Positions 19,078 to 28,947 are shown, counted from the first letter of the stretch. The stretch is DNA of 64,000 nt from Streptococcus infantarius subsp. infantarius ATCC BAA-102 (GCF_000154985.1 NZ_DS572694.1:1-64000); one strand, 5' to 3'. Numbers and translations are program-made. The notes: a model not told the origin generated them from the letters alone.

Positions 19078-19750
19078 TGTCAATGATTTTTTCCGCTTTT
19101 TCTTGAATAAATTTCACAACACCATCAATATCAACACCAGTTGTATCAAATGTGATGGCATCTTCTGCTGCTTTTAATGGTGAAACCTTACGGTGACTAT
19201 CTTTATAATCACGTTCTGCGATTTCACGTTTAAGTGTTTCAAAATCAGTTTTGATTCCTTTTTCTTGGTTTTCTTTGAATCGACGTTCTGCACGTTCTTC
19301 AACAGAAGCAATCAAAAAGATTTTAAGTTCAGCGTCGGGTAAAACAACTGTACCAATATCACGACCATCCATAATGATGGCACCATTTTTAGCAATACGA
19401 CGTTGTTGTTCAACAAGTTCTTCGCGAACTTCTGGAATAGCGGCTACCCATGACACATTATTTGTCACATCGTTTTGACGAATAGCAAGGGTAACATCTT
19501 TATCCCCAACAAAAACAGTCTGACTGCCATCTTCTGCTCGACCAAATGACACTGGGTTATTGGCCAATGCTTTTAAAATTTCTTCTACATTATCTTCTGT
19601 TAAATTATTTTGTAACGCTAAATAAGTTGCTGAACGGTACATTGCTCCAGTATCAAGATAAGTATAGCCAAGATTTTTAGCAATAATCTTGGCTACTGTA
19701 CTCTTACCACTTGAAGCAGGACCATCAATCGCAATTCTAATTGATTTCAT
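19070..19750 (-). CDS. cmk: Cytidylate kinase
   Basis: Cmk phosphorylates CMP and dCMP. The 226-residue product has the P-loop [14 protein letters not shown] (about 9-22), [16 protein letters not shown] for nucleotide binding, and [14 protein letters not shown]. The ATG at 19750 follows AAAGGA. It lies 14 bases downstream of the LysM-protein gene, so the two probably share a transcript. Confidence 0.97.
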   Translation of the reverse strand: MKSIRIAIDGPASSGKSTVAKIIAKNLGYTYLDTGAMYRSATYLALQNNLTEDNVEEILKALANNPVSFGRAEDGSQTVFVGDKDVTLAIRQNDVTNNVSWVAAIPEVREELVEQQRRIAKNGAIIMDGRDIGTVVLPDAELKIFLIASVEERAERRFKENQEKGIKTDFETLKREIAERDYKDSHRKVSPLKAAEDAITFDTTGVDIDGVVKFIQEKAEKIIDMD

Positions 19751-19764
19751 GATTCCTTTTCTTC

Positions 19765-20247
19765 CTAATTAATGTGTACTTCATCTCCAGGATTTGCATA
19801 CCAGTATCCTGAAGTCATGTGGTCAGGATTAAGTTCATAGAGTTTGTCAACTGAAATTCCTGCACGTGCAGCAATTGATGCCGCACCTTCACCAGACATA
19901 ACTGTAATGGTATCCCCATTACCTTCACTTGATGATTCAGTTGTGTCACTTGAACTAGCATCTGTAGACGAAGCTTCCGTTGATTCTTGTGAGCTTTCTG
20001 AACTTGTCGCTTCAGATGAAGAGACAACACTAGATGAAGCGCCATAAAAATTAGATGTTTCTGACGCTTTATCACCACCACGATTTGAAGTGTAAAAAAC
20101 AACAAACAAAATCGCAACAACAATAACAAAGAAAACACTCAATAAAGCTGTCAACAAAGGTGTGCTGATAACCGAACCTTTTGTTTTACGGCTAATTCTG
20201 ATTTCGTTGTCATCGACTACTTTTTCTTCCCATGGTTGTTTTGCCAT
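19765..20247 (-). CDS. Membrane-anchored LysM protein (SAG1386/EF1546 family)
   Basis: A 160-residue protein with a short cytoplasmic N-terminus rich in charge, one membrane helix (about 29-51), a Ser/Thr/Glu-rich extracellular linker (about 60-110) and a C-terminal LysM domain. The LysM signature is [20 protein letters not shown] with LYELNPDH. LysM domains bind peptidoglycan, so it probably tethers the membrane to the wall. It stands upstream of cmk, as in other streptococci. No enzymatic domain is seen. Confidence 0.85.
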   Translation of the reverse strand: MAKQPWEEKVVDDNEIRISRKTKGSVISTPLLTALLSVFFVIVVAILFVVFYTSNRGGDKASETSNFYGASSSVVSSSEATSSESSQESTEASSTDASSSDTTESSSEGNGDTITVMSGEGAASIAARAGISVDKLYELNPDHMTSGYWYANPGDEVHIN

Positions 20248-20291
20248 AATGTCCCCTTGTTAAATATATCAATTCATATTACAATAATAAT

Positions 20292-20486
20292 ATGAAAGTA
20301 TCAATTATTCCGGAAAAATGTATTGCCTGTGGCCTCTGCCAAACATACTCTAATCGATTCGATTACCATGACGATGGCATTGTAAAATTTGCTGATTCTG
20401 ATTTATTAGAACAAACAGTTCCAGACTCAGACAAAGACACCCTTCTTGCTGTCAAATCTTGTCCAACCAAAGCTCTTACAATTTAG
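20292..20486 (+). CDS. Small ferredoxin
   Basis: A 64-residue protein with one iron-sulfur site: CIACGLC (Cys 10, 13, 16) plus a distant Cys-Pro (SCPTKAL, about 57). This is the single-cluster ferredoxin pattern that carries electrons in the cytoplasm. The partner is not visible. It is divergent from the LysM gene, with only 44 bases between starts, and its 3' end overlaps the converging ebsA gene by 11 bases. Confidence 0.92.
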   Translation: MKVSIIPEKCIACGLCQTYSNRFDYHDDGIVKFADSDLLEQTVPDSDKDTLLAVKSCPTKALTI

Positions 20487-20967
20487 TAGGAGCTTTTTTG
20501 TTAGACTTATAAGCTTCAAAATAATCAAGTTTGATAAAATTATCCGTCAATTCAACTGTACCTCGAAAATCAGGATGAACAGCTAGAGCATCTAAGAAAT
20601 ACTTCTTAGGCCATTTGCGCATGTAAAAAATCCTATCTGTTTGATTTTTAATTTTTAAAACTAAACCAGATCTATTGACTTCAATTTTTTCAATCTGTGC
20701 AATCGCAACCCTTGATTTTTTAAATGGATTAAGTGATACAATACGCAGTTTACCATCTTCTTCAATAACGAAATAACGATGGAACCCTAACCCTACCAAA
20801 ACAATAAAGGCAGAAAATAAAACAAAGAATTGACTCGGTATTTTTGTCCGCTCGAATAATAATGACAAACCGATAAACATTGGAACCATTGCAATTGACC
20901 AATAAATAATTGACCAAGATAATTCTGGTTGCCAATGGTATCGAATCTTTCCAAAGATTTTAATCAT
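20476..20967 (-). CDS. ebsA: EbsA-family membrane protein
   Basis: A 163-residue protein with two N-terminal membrane helices (about 12-32 and 39-58), then a cytoplasmic PH-like part with KLRIVSLNPFKKSRVAIAQIE. EbsA was first noted in enterococcal pheromone-response regions; its molecular role is unclear. The ATG at 20967 (MIKIFGKIRYHW) is chosen for its GGAGG site. It follows pepT in the same direction only across a short gap downstream, a common streptococcal neighbourhood. Confidence 0.8.
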   Translation of the reverse strand: MIKIFGKIRYHWQPELSWSIIYWSIAMVPMFIGLSLLFERTKIPSQFFVLFSAFIVLVGLGFHRYFVIEEDGKLRIVSLNPFKKSRVAIAQIEKIEVNRSGLVLKIKNQTDRIFYMRKWPKKYFLDALAVHPDFRGTVELTDNFIKLDYFEAYKSNKKAPTKL

Positions 20968-21019
20968 TGCGGTCCTCCATTTAGCTAATTCTAACAAATA
21001 AGGCTTAGATAAAGCTTAA

Positions 21020-22237
21020 TTATTTTTGAACGATTCCAATAATGACATCCACTGCTTTTTCCATCGTTTGAAGGCTGACAAACTCAAAGCGTCCATGCAT
21101 ATTTTCTCCACCAGCAAATAAGTTTGGTGTCGGAATACCCATAAATGAAATCTTAGAACCATCTGTTCCACCGCGAATTGGTTCAATAACCGGTTTAATG
21201 TCTAAATCTTCCATGACTTCTTTGGCTAATTCAACTGGAGTCATATCTTTTTCAATGACTTTCTTCATGTTGTAATATTGGTCGTTCACTGTGATAAGAA
21301 CACAGTCTTTACCAAGTTCAGCGTTCATCTTATCAGCGATTTCTTGAACTAATTTTTTACGATTTTCAAATGATTCGTCTTCAAAATCACGGATAATATA
21401 TGAACTATGTGCTTTTTCAACAGTGCCTTCCATACCATGTAAATGGAAGAATCCTTCATAGCCTTCTGTTTTTTCTGGGCGATCAGCTTCTGGTAATTGA
21501 TTGTGGAAATCAATAGCTAATTGCAAAGCATTAATCATTTGATTTTTAGCAGTACCAGGGTGAACATTACGTCCCATGAAATCAATCTCTAAACTTGCAG
21601 CGCTAAATGTTTCGTATTGAAGTTCGCCAAGTGGACCACCATCAACAGTGTAAGCAAAATCAACATTGAAATCATCAACGTCAAATTTATTAGCTCCAAC
21701 ACCAATTTCCTCATCTGGTCCAAAGCCGACACGAATTTCACCGTGTTTAATTTCAGGATGAGTAACCAAGTATTCAATCGCTGTCATGATTTCAGCAATT
21801 CCAGATTTATCATCTGAACCAAGAAGAGTTGTACCATCAGTTGTTACCAAAGTTTGTCCAAGGTAATTGTTCAAATTTGGAAACTCTTCTGGTGAAAGTG
21901 CATAGCCAGATTGACCAAGTTCAATAGAACCGCCAGCATAATTTTCGATAATTTGTGGGCTGATTCCTTCTGAATTAAAATCAGCTGTATCCATGTGAGC
22001 AATAAAACCGATTTTACGTGTTTTAGTTGAATCGTTAGCTGGTAACGTACCAACAAGGTAACCATTTGTTAGATAATGCACGTCTTGCAAACCAACAGAC
22101 TCCATCTCAGGTTTCAAAACATTCAAAGCAAAATCGACTTGAGTTTGAGTCGATGGCGTTGTTGTACTATCTGGATTACTACGTGTATTAATCTTAACGT
22201 AGGTCAAAAAACGATTTAATAAGTTTTCGTAAGACAT
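21020..22237 (-). CDS. pepT: Peptidase T (tripeptidase)
   Basis: PepT removes the N-terminal residue of tripeptides using two zinc ions. The 405-residue M20B enzyme has the metal ligands in [11 protein letters not shown] (His about 79), [12 protein letters not shown], and [12 protein letters not shown] (catalytic Glu). [14 protein letters not shown] and [15 protein letters not shown] follow near the C-terminus. The ATG at 22237 has an AGAGGTG site. Length is normal. Confidence 0.97.
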   Translation of the reverse strand: MSYENLLNRFLTYVKINTRSNPDSTTTPSTQTQVDFALNVLKPEMESVGLQDVHYLTNGYLVGTLPANDSTKTRKIGFIAHMDTADFNSEGISPQIIENYAGGSIELGQSGYALSPEEFPNLNNYLGQTLVTTDGTTLLGSDDKSGIAEIMTAIEYLVTHPEIKHGEIRVGFGPDEEIGVGANKFDVDDFNVDFAYTVDGGPLGELQYETFSAASLEIDFMGRNVHPGTAKNQMINALQLAIDFHNQLPEADRPEKTEGYEGFFHLHGMEGTVEKAHSSYIIRDFEDESFENRKKLVQEIADKMNAELGKDCVLITVNDQYYNMKKVIEKDMTPVELAKEVMEDLDIKPVIEPIRGGTDGSKISFMGIPTPNLFAGGENMHGRFEFVSLQTMEKAVDVIIGIVQK

Positions 22238-22283
22238 CTTTCACCTCTATTTTTCTCGTTAACTATTATATCACATAATCGGT

Positions 22284-22312
22284 TAAAAAAAACAACCCCA
22301 AGGGTTGTTTTT
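22284..22312 (-). terminator. Terminator after the lipoprotein pseudogene
   Basis: Stem AACAACCC / GGGTTGTT with T runs on both sides (22285-22312), so it could work in either direction. It lies 30 bases after the lipoprotein frame ends. Confidence 0.88.
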
Positions 22313-22342
22313 TAGGTTAGCTTCACTCAAAAATTAACAGAT

Positions 22343-22924
22343 TTATTGCGAAACGTGGTAGTATGCCTTGTTAGCTAAATCGCCTGAATTTATATCAGCT
22401 GACGAAATCACACGATCCTTTAAAACATCTGTTGGATCAGATTGACCATTCAAATAATCTGATGAAAAAGCCGTATTAGCTGGGACAATATACAAGGTAA
22501 CATCTGATCTTACACCAGTCTGAACATCTAGTAGTAGAATACCATTTTGATCGATATCTAAAATATTAGGGGTCATTCCTTCGGTAGCTAATCCAGTGTT
22601 ATTAAAGGTTAAAACATTTCCAGATGCATTTTGCCAATTTCCTGCCATCGTAGCATAGTCTGCTTTTAAAATAGCACCTGTATAAATGGGAGCAATCTCT
22701 TTTTCAACTTGTGTTGATTAAGCTTCAGTCGATGAAGGCTGACTTTCTAAAGAAACTGATGATGACGAAGTACTACTTTTACTTGAACTTGAAGATGTTA
22801 CTTTAGTACTTGTTTTCGTTGCTGTTGAAGATTGTTTGCTATGATTATTGGTATGACTTGTACAAGCTGTCACCATGCAAAGTGACAAGACTAAAGCCAG
22901 AACAAGTTTTAAACTCTTTTTCAT
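22343..22924 (-). pseudogene. Lipoprotein interrupted by an in-frame stop (DUF6287-like)
   Basis: The ATG at 22924 has a perfect AAAGGAGG site and encodes a lipoprotein signal peptide (MKKSLKLVLALVLSLCMVTA then Cys) and a Ser/Thr-rich linker. TAA at 22718-22720 ends the frame after 68 residues. The same frame continues for 125 codons: STQVEKEIAPIYTGAILKAD, then MAGNWQNASGNVLTFNNTG and a small beta-rich domain to 22343. The domain recalls the DUF6287 lipoproteins of streptococci; I am unsure of this. One base change restores it. It lies 14 bases after the muramidase frame. Confidence 0.75.
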
Positions 22925-22938
22925 CGCTATTCCTCCTT

Positions 22939-23806
22939 TTACCAAGTAAATCGTCCTGTGTAATCAATACTTTCATCAAGTGCATGTGAGAGTTTTGGTG
23001 AAACACTCGTATACTGCCAAGCGGCTGTATTTGAATAATATGACAAAGATTTAGCTGATTCTTGATCTAAGTAAGTATATGCATACAAGTAATGCGCTAC
23101 CCATAGATTTGATAAACCAAATTTAGCTGTATTTAATTTTCCACCTTTAGTGTCCAACCAACTTGCCATTGTGTAGTAAACATTGTTACTGTAACCAAGA
23201 CGAGTTATTTCATCTTTCCACGCTTGGGTATTAGCATTAAGGTCACTATTTAGCATGCTACGTTCTTCCATGTCATTGACCATTGTCGTTGAGCCTGAAA
23301 GTCCCATCGATTGCGCTACACGAACAAAATATTGTGCTTCTGCTCTTGCTTCAGCTGCTGTTTCATAATGAGAATAATGATAAGCTGATACTCTCAAACC
23401 AGCTGCTTGCGCATTAGCGATTTGCGCTCTAGCATAAGGATTTGTGTAAGAAGTTCCTTCTGTTAACTTAACAACAACACCCGTAATTCCTTGACTCTTC
23501 AAACGTTGATAGTCACTAACAGAAATGACACCATTATGGCTACTAATATCAATGAAATAAGACGGCGCGTGTTGTGCAGGCTCATCAGCATTCAAAGCAT
23601 ATTGCCCTAAGTTAAATCCTGAGGTTGTATTGTCTGTGAAATCAACATAAACATGAACAGTATAGTTACCTTTGATGTAGCCATGATTTTTCTCATTAAC
23701 CATGACAGTCACTACACCATCATACACATCAGAAGTTGTGTACCAATGAAGGTTAGATTGATTACTTTCTGACCATGCTGCAACAGTAACGGATTTGATT
23801 TTTTTA
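22939..23806 (-). pseudogene. 3' part of frameshifted Bsp-repeat muramidase: GH25 domain
   Basis: This frame carries the end of a seventh Bsp-like repeat (KSVTVAAWSESNQSNLHWY) and a complete GH25 muramidase: YFIDISSHNGVIS, GVVVKLTEGTSYTNP, SAYHYSHY and the catalytic acidic pair region VNDMEERS, ending YTGRFTW. It has no signal peptide or start of its own. The preceding frame stops at 23804-23806, exactly where this one takes over, so both are one gene (about 1,065 residues) broken by a one-base length change between about 23806 and 23818. The joined protein resembles the AtlA/Aml autolysins of S. mutans. Confidence 0.85.
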
Positions 23807-26137
23807 GTTATTTTCAGACTCAGCTACACGAACTTTTAAAGTACCACCATTTGCATCATGATTTTGAACCGTTACAGATGGGGAAACAACATACTTATCT
23901 GTTGATAAATCAACACCACTTGTTGATGATAAAGCTTCTAATGAATGACTAACTTGGCTTTGACCATAGATGTGAATATTGTAATGCCCAGATTCAAAGT
24001 TATGTTCTTTAGGCGAAAAGGTTAAGATATAAGTCCCATCAGATTGTTTAATAGCCTGATACCATTTAATATCATCTTGACCGTTCAAACTTGTCCAAAC
24101 TGGAATTGTAATACCAGTTACATACACTGGAACATTTGAAACAGTCACCTTAACTTTAACGTCGCTTTCTTTTGTAACTGTCGCTTTAATCTCTGGTTTC
24201 GGCACATTAATGCTTGTTGCACTGATACATGTCATTTGACTATTGATAACAGCGTAGGTATGGATAAGATATGTTCCATAATCGCCAGTATATTTTGCTG
24301 TTAGTTGACCATCTGCTGGAACTTGATACCAGATAAGATCATCTTGATCATTCTTAGCTGACCATACCGCATGCATAACTTTTAAATTAGAACTGACATC
24401 ACTTGGCATGCTGATGTTAATACCATTCTGACCTACACTTGCTTGAACCTTAACATCACCAAATTGGTAATCAGATTCAAAGCGTGTTTCAAGCAAAGCT
24501 GTTTGACTATTTGTGACACGGCTATTTCCATAGACGTGAACATTGTAAGTGCCAGCTTCTAAGTTATGTGTTGCTTCACTAAAAATCACATAATATGAGC
24601 CATCGGCAGTTTTAGTAGCCTTATACCATTGAATATCATCTTGACCGTTCTTTTCAGTCCATGTTGGTACTTGAATACTATCAATGTAAACCGGAACGTC
24701 CGTAATTGTGACTTTATAAGTTGTTGGACTTTCTTTAATAATTTTAGCTTTAGCACTTGGTCTTGGCACGTCAATACTTGTCGCGCTGATACATGTCATT
24801 TGACCTTTAATCACAGCGTAAGTATGGATAAGGTATGTGCCATAGTCACCAGTATACTTAGCTGTCAATTGACCATTAGCTGGAACTTTGTACCAAATCA
24901 AGTCATCTTGGTCATTTTTGGCTGACCAAACAGCATGGTAAACGGTCATATCTAAGCTAACATCACTTGGCATGCTAATTTGAATACCATTAGCGGTTAA
25001 AGTTGGTTGAACTTTGACATCTCCAAAATGATAATCACCTTGGAAGCTTGTCCCTGTTAAACCTGTTAGGGAATTAGTTACCGCACTTGTTCCATAAACG
25101 TGGACATTGTATTGTCCGCTTTCCATGTTATGCTCAGCGATACTAAAGGTTCTTGTAAAAGTGCCGTCAGCATTTTGAGTAGTAGCATACCACTGAATAT
25201 CATCCTGACCACCTTTTTCTGTCCATATTGGTAGTTGAATACTTGTGATGTAAGCTGGAACATCACTTACAGTCAATTTATAAGTTGTTCCATCAACCTT
25301 AGTAATCCTCACTTTTGCACTTGGCTTTGGAACATCAATAGAACGACCGTTTAAGCCAGTCATTTGACCATTAAGATTTTGGTAAGTGTGAATATAGTAT
25401 CTTCCATAAGACCCAGTGTATTTGGCTACGACATGTCCATTACTATCAGCCGTGTACCAAATAAGATCGTCTTGACCATTGACCTCAGACCAAACGGCAA
25501 ACATAATTTTAGCACCTGCTGGAATAGCTTGATTATACTGAATATCAAAACCTTTATTCGTTAAGGTCGCACTGGTTACTTCTTTTACAACAGCTTTAGA
25601 AGCGGCTAATTGATTAATTACCTTTTGACTAGCAGCTTGAACAGCTGATGTTGAGACCTTTGACTCAGCAAGGTTTGACAACGAAGTCTTACTAGAAACA
25701 TGATCTGTTGTATCATCAGATGATTGTGACTCTTGTACCGCTGAATTATCAACGTTATTCCCTTCAGAATTGCCTGCTGATTCCTTATTATCTTCAGAAA
25801 TTGAAGGATTAATCAGACTGGTTTGGTCATCGGCATTTTTTTCAGCTTCTTGACCATCAGCAATTGCTGAATCTTGCTTATCAGCATCGGTTAAATTTTG
25901 TGATTCATTTTGAACTTCAGATGATGATAATGAGTTGTTTGTTTCATTATCATCAGAGATAACACTATCACTATTTAATTGAAGTGAACTAGATTGCTCT
26001 ACCGATGATTGAACATTCTCGGTTACTGTCGTTGATTGAGTGGTTGTGTTTTCGTCAGCGAAAACTTGCCCCGAACTTAAAAAAGCTCCTATAATAATCG
26101 GAGATACTAAGCAGCTTCGAAGGATATTCTTTTTCAA
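23804..26137 (-). pseudogene. 5' part of frameshifted Bsp-repeat muramidase: signal peptide and six Bsp repeats
   Basis: A secreted protein with a signal peptide (MKKNILRSCLVSPIIIGAF, cut near VFADE), an acidic Ser/Gln/Asn-rich linker (about 30-180) and six GBS Bsp-like repeats. Each repeat is marked by a W-S/T-x3-G/N-x-QDD-L/I-x-WY motif. The repeats alternate in two types (A-B-A-B-A-B). The TTG at 26137 is preferred: AAAGGG stands before it, and the promoter -10 (26173-26178) overlaps an upstream ATG at 26182. Without the GH25 part it would be a secreted wall-binding protein lacking its enzyme. Confidence 0.82.
23870..25550 (-). repeat. Tandem A-B Bsp-repeat units, three copies
   Basis: Three units of about 550 bases each encode an A repeat (QDDLIWY, then KYTGDYGTYLIHTYA or a variant) and a B repeat (QDDI-Q/K-WY, then HN-x-ESG-x-YN). 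The copies around 24215-24370 and 24765-24925 are near-identical in DNA. This suggests recent duplication or gene conversion and a likely site of unequal recombination. Confidence 0.8.
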
Positions 26138-26172
26138 ATCAATCCCTTTCTTTCTATTCTTTACTCGTATCC

Positions 26173-26201
26173 ATTTTATCATGATTTTGTAAGCCCCTCA
26201 A
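26173..26201 (-). promoter_or_regulatory. Promoter of the Bsp-repeat muramidase gene
   Basis: -35 TTGAGG (26196-26201) and -10 TAAAAT (26173-26178) are 17 bases apart, just past the terminator of the CHAP gene. Confidence 0.6.
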
Positions 26202-26219
26202 GCACATATGCTTTCGCTA

Positions 26220-26253
26220 AACAAAAGAAGGCAGCGATTCCAAAATCACTGCC
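26220..26253 (-). terminator. Terminator after the CHAP hydrolase gene
   Basis: On the minus strand GGCAGTGATT pairs with AATCGCTGCC (one G-U) followed by TTCTTTTGTTT. It separates the two Bsp-repeat genes. Confidence 0.88.
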
Positions 26254-26260
26254 TAAAAAA

Positions 26261-27901
26261 TTAATCCGGATAAATGTAAGAAACATCACCACCCCAGAAT
26301 GAATCGAGCGGGTTAAACCAACCACGGAAATTAGCAATGTATTGTTTACCAGCATAGTTTGATTCTTTAACTTGGATACACGTGTTGCTTGACACATCTG
26401 TTACATAAGCAACGTGTCCGTAGCCATTACCATCATGTGGCCAAACAACGATTGAACCAACTCTTGGTGTTGTACCAACTCTGAAACCTTTAGCACGCGC
26501 ATTAACTGCCCAGCCTCCAGCATTTCCAAGCCAGTTTGGAATCCATGGCGCCAAAGACTTGACCGCCCATGTACATTGCCCAACTGGATAGGTATTTGTT
26601 TCGTTGATATATGTTGTGATACGAGGAGATGGTGTAGCGCTTGGTTTATAGTTTTGATCAGAAAGATTAAATGTTGCTGTTGAATTATCTGAATAAATAA
26701 TAGTCGCAACTACAGAAAAAGTATCTGCTTGATTATTAATCGATTTCAAGTCAATAGTTTGACTAATTTTTCCATAACTACTTGTACCTGCTTCATACAT
26801 TTTTGTTTTTTGAGGGTTCGATTTAGAGGTAACTTGAACCTTAAGTTTCGAAACCCTTTTAGACATAGCTTTTTCCGTAACATTTACTTTAAATGAACCA
26901 TTTGCTGTATTTACATTACTAATGCTAACATCTGGATTTTCTAAACCACTAATTTGATCTACGTGAAATCCTGGTGTTCCACTTAGTGCTTCAAAATTAT
27001 TAGTAATAGAGTTGTCGCCATAGATATGCACACCGTATGTTCCTGTGTCAAATCCATGGTTAGTCAACTGAATTGTTGCCTTATATGAGTTATCACCAAC
27101 TTTGGTTGCCTTATACCATTTTAAATCATCTTGATTATTCACCGTTGACCAAACTGGAACTGTAATTGAAGTAATATATTCCGGAACATCATTAATCAAA
27201 ACATCATAGGTTTTATCTGAAGTTTGAACAATTTGATACGATATCTCTTGTTTGTTAATAATAATATCCTGACCATTAATCGCAGTCATTTTTCCATCTT
27301 GTGCTAAATAGGTATGAACAAAATATCTTCCATAACCTTTATGATTATTTAAATCGACTCTTGTTATTCCTTTCCCAGAATCATCATACCATCTTAAATC
27401 ATCTTGGTCATTTTCTTCTGACCAGACGGCATATTTAATTGTCCCATTAGATGGTGCATTAATGTCTGTTGAAAGCTGAAGCGCACCATTTTTAACACTT
27501 ACTTGAGGTGCTTTAGGACTAATCTTAAGGCTTTCTAAGGCAGCACCCGATACTCGGCCATCAGAATAAGTTGTGTAAACATGAGTAATATAAGAGCCGG
27601 CCCTATTTCCATAATCTGCTAGATTTACCTTAACTTTTGCTTGACCATTAATAACATCAGTTGTATTGTACCATTTAAGATCATCTTGACCATCTTCCTC
27701 TGACCAGACAGCAACATCAATTCGAGTAATATCCTTACAATCTTTAGTCTTCTGTGACACAACTTCAAAAGATTTGCTAACCTCATCAAATGGTGTTTTA
27801 GTCACTAAGGCATCAGATTGTTGATCCGCCATAGCAGAGTTAGTAAGAAATGCCATGCTGAGCACAGCTGTTGACAATAAAGCTAATTTGATTTTATTCA
27901 A
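26261..27901 (-). CDS. lytF: Secreted Bsp-repeat CHAP murein hydrolase (LytF-like)
   Basis: A 546-residue secreted protein: signal peptide (MNKIKLALLSTAVLSMAFLT, cut near AMADQ), three clear GBS Bsp-like repeats (motifs DGQDDLKWY, NDQDDLRWY, NNQDDLKWY), a fourth degenerate repeat and a C-terminal CHAP domain (about 435-546). The CHAP catalytic Cys is in YPVGQCTWAV and His in GYGHVAYVTD; such domains cut peptide bonds of peptidoglycan. Repeat-plus-CHAP architecture and placement after the rgp cluster match LytF, a competence-induced hydrolase of S. mutans and S. gordonii. The start is TTG at 27901 with an AAAGGAG site. A cin-box-like element lies upstream. Confidence 0.88.
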   Translation of the reverse strand: MNKIKLALLSTAVLSMAFLTNSAMADQQSDALVTKTPFDEVSKSFEVVSQKTKDCKDITRIDVAVWSEEDGQDDLKWYNTTDVINGQAKVKVNLADYGNRAGSYITHVYTTYSDGRVSGAALESLKISPKAPQVSVKNGALQLSTDINAPSNGTIKYAVWSEENDQDDLRWYDDSGKGITRVDLNNHKGYGRYFVHTYLAQDGKMTAINGQDIIINKQEISYQIVQTSDKTYDVLINDVPEYITSITVPVWSTVNNQDDLKWYKATKVGDNSYKATIQLTNHGFDTGTYGVHIYGDNSITNNFEALSGTPGFHVDQISGLENPDVSISNVNTANGSFKVNVTEKAMSKRVSKLKVQVTSKSNPQKTKMYEAGTSSYGKISQTIDLKSINNQADTFSVVATIIYSDNSTATFNLSDQNYKPSATPSPRITTYINETNTYPVGQCTWAVKSLAPWIPNWLGNAGGWAVNARAKGFRVGTTPRVGSIVVWPHDGNGYGHVAYVTDVSSNTCIQVKESNYAGKQYIANFRGWFNPLDSFWGGDVSYIYPD

Positions 27902-27942
27902 AAAGCTGTTCTCCTTTATAATATAATGTTGTACACTATATT

Positions 27943-27950
27943 AATTCGGA
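27943..27950 (-). promoter_or_regulatory. Candidate SigX (competence) cin-box
   Basis: The minus strand reads TCCGAATT, seven of eight positions of the streptococcal consensus TNCGAATA, preceded by a T-rich stretch (TTTTTTAGCTGTTTTT). It lies 41 bases before the TTG of the CHAP hydrolase. This spacing leaves a leader of about 30 bases. The match is by eye. Confidence 0.5.
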
Positions 27951-27984
27951 AAAACAGCTAAAAAACTTTATAAAATATTAATTT

Positions 27985-28911
27985 TTATCCTTTTTCTTTG
28001 ACGATATAAACTGGTCGTTTTTTAGTTTCAAGGAATATCTTAGAAATGTATTTTCCGATAATCCCTAAAGCAAGCAACTGAATACCACCAATAAACAAAT
28101 TGATACAAACTAAACTTGCCCAACCTGAAACACTACCACCAACTGTAAGTTTACGAATAATGATAAATAGAATTCCAAGAATAGAAGCCAAAAATGAAAC
28201 TGATCCAGCCCACAGTGAAAGATTCAATGGCGCTTCAGAAAAATTAATAAACCCTTCCATAGAGTATTTTAACAAACTCCAAAAACTCCATGATGTTTCA
28301 CCAGCCACGCGCTCGCGATTTTCATAAGCGATATAAGTTACATTAAATCCAACCCAAGAGAAAATTCCTTTTGAGAAACGATTAACTTCACCAAGTTCTA
28401 AAATACTGTCTACAACTTGGCGAGTCATCAAACGGAAATCACGCGCACCATCAACCATCTCTGTATCAGAAACAGCATTGATAATTTTGTAAAACATCTT
28501 TGAAAAGAAAGAACGGATAACTGGTTCTCCCTTTCGATCAGCACGACGAGTTCCCACAACATCGTAACCTTCGTTGATTTTTTGATACATCTCAATCAAC
28601 AACTCAGGTGGATCTTGTAAGTCAGCATCCATAACAGTGATAAAATCACCATCTGCAGCCTCAAGTCCAGCTAACAAACCAGCCTCTTTACCAAAATTAC
28701 GTGAAAATGACAAATAATGAACATTTTCAAAACGGCTAGCAACATCTCGAAGAACCTTTAAGGTTTCGTCTTTTGAACCATCATTGACAAAGATATAATC
28801 AAAAATCAATTGGTCCTTCATTTTTGTTTCAATTTTTTGAGTTTCTTCTAAAAATGGATAGATTGTTTCTTGTTCATTATAACAAGGAACAACAATAGAT
28901 AGTTTTTTCAT
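27985..28911 (-). CDS. GtrB-like undecaprenyl-phosphate glycosyltransferase
   Basis: A family-2 glycosyltransferase (308 residues) of the GtrB/DPM1 type, which loads a sugar onto undecaprenyl phosphate at the inner face of the membrane. The catalytic domain shows VVPCYNEQETIYPF, NDGSKDET, the DXD motif VMDADLQDPPE and SRNFGKEAGL. Two membrane helices follow (about 225-250 and 262-288). In GAS and S. mutans, GacI and SccN do this for the side chain of the wall polysaccharide. Here the gene has its own promoter after a terminator. The sugar (GlcNAc or glucose) cannot be told. Confidence 0.88.
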   Translation of the reverse strand: MKKLSIVVPCYNEQETIYPFLEETQKIETKMKDQLIFDYIFVNDGSKDETLKVLRDVASRFENVHYLSFSRNFGKEAGLLAGLEAADGDFITVMDADLQDPPELLIEMYQKINEGYDVVGTRRADRKGEPVIRSFFSKMFYKIINAVSDTEMVDGARDFRLMTRQVVDSILELGEVNRFSKGIFSWVGFNVTYIAYENRERVAGETSWSFWSLLKYSMEGFINFSEAPLNLSLWAGSVSFLASILGILFIIIRKLTVGGSVSGWASLVCINLFIGGIQLLALGIIGKYISKIFLETKKRPVYIVKEKG

Positions 28912-28947
28912 TAGATAATAAGCCTTTCAAAAGCTAGTGTTCACTTT

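Noticed and set aside
23870-25550. Direct repeats considered as a CRISPR array
   Set aside because: Units are about 550 bases, coding, with no spacers and no cas genes.
26162-26169. Second possible cin-box (TACGAGTA on the minus strand) before the Bsp muramidase gene
   Set aside because: It differs from TACGAATA in the core, has no T tract upstream, and a regular -35/-10 pair lies beside it.
26138-26182. ATG start of the Bsp muramidase at 26182
   Set aside because: It overlaps the -10 of its own promoter and puts 15 charged residues before the signal peptide. TTG at 26137 is better placed.
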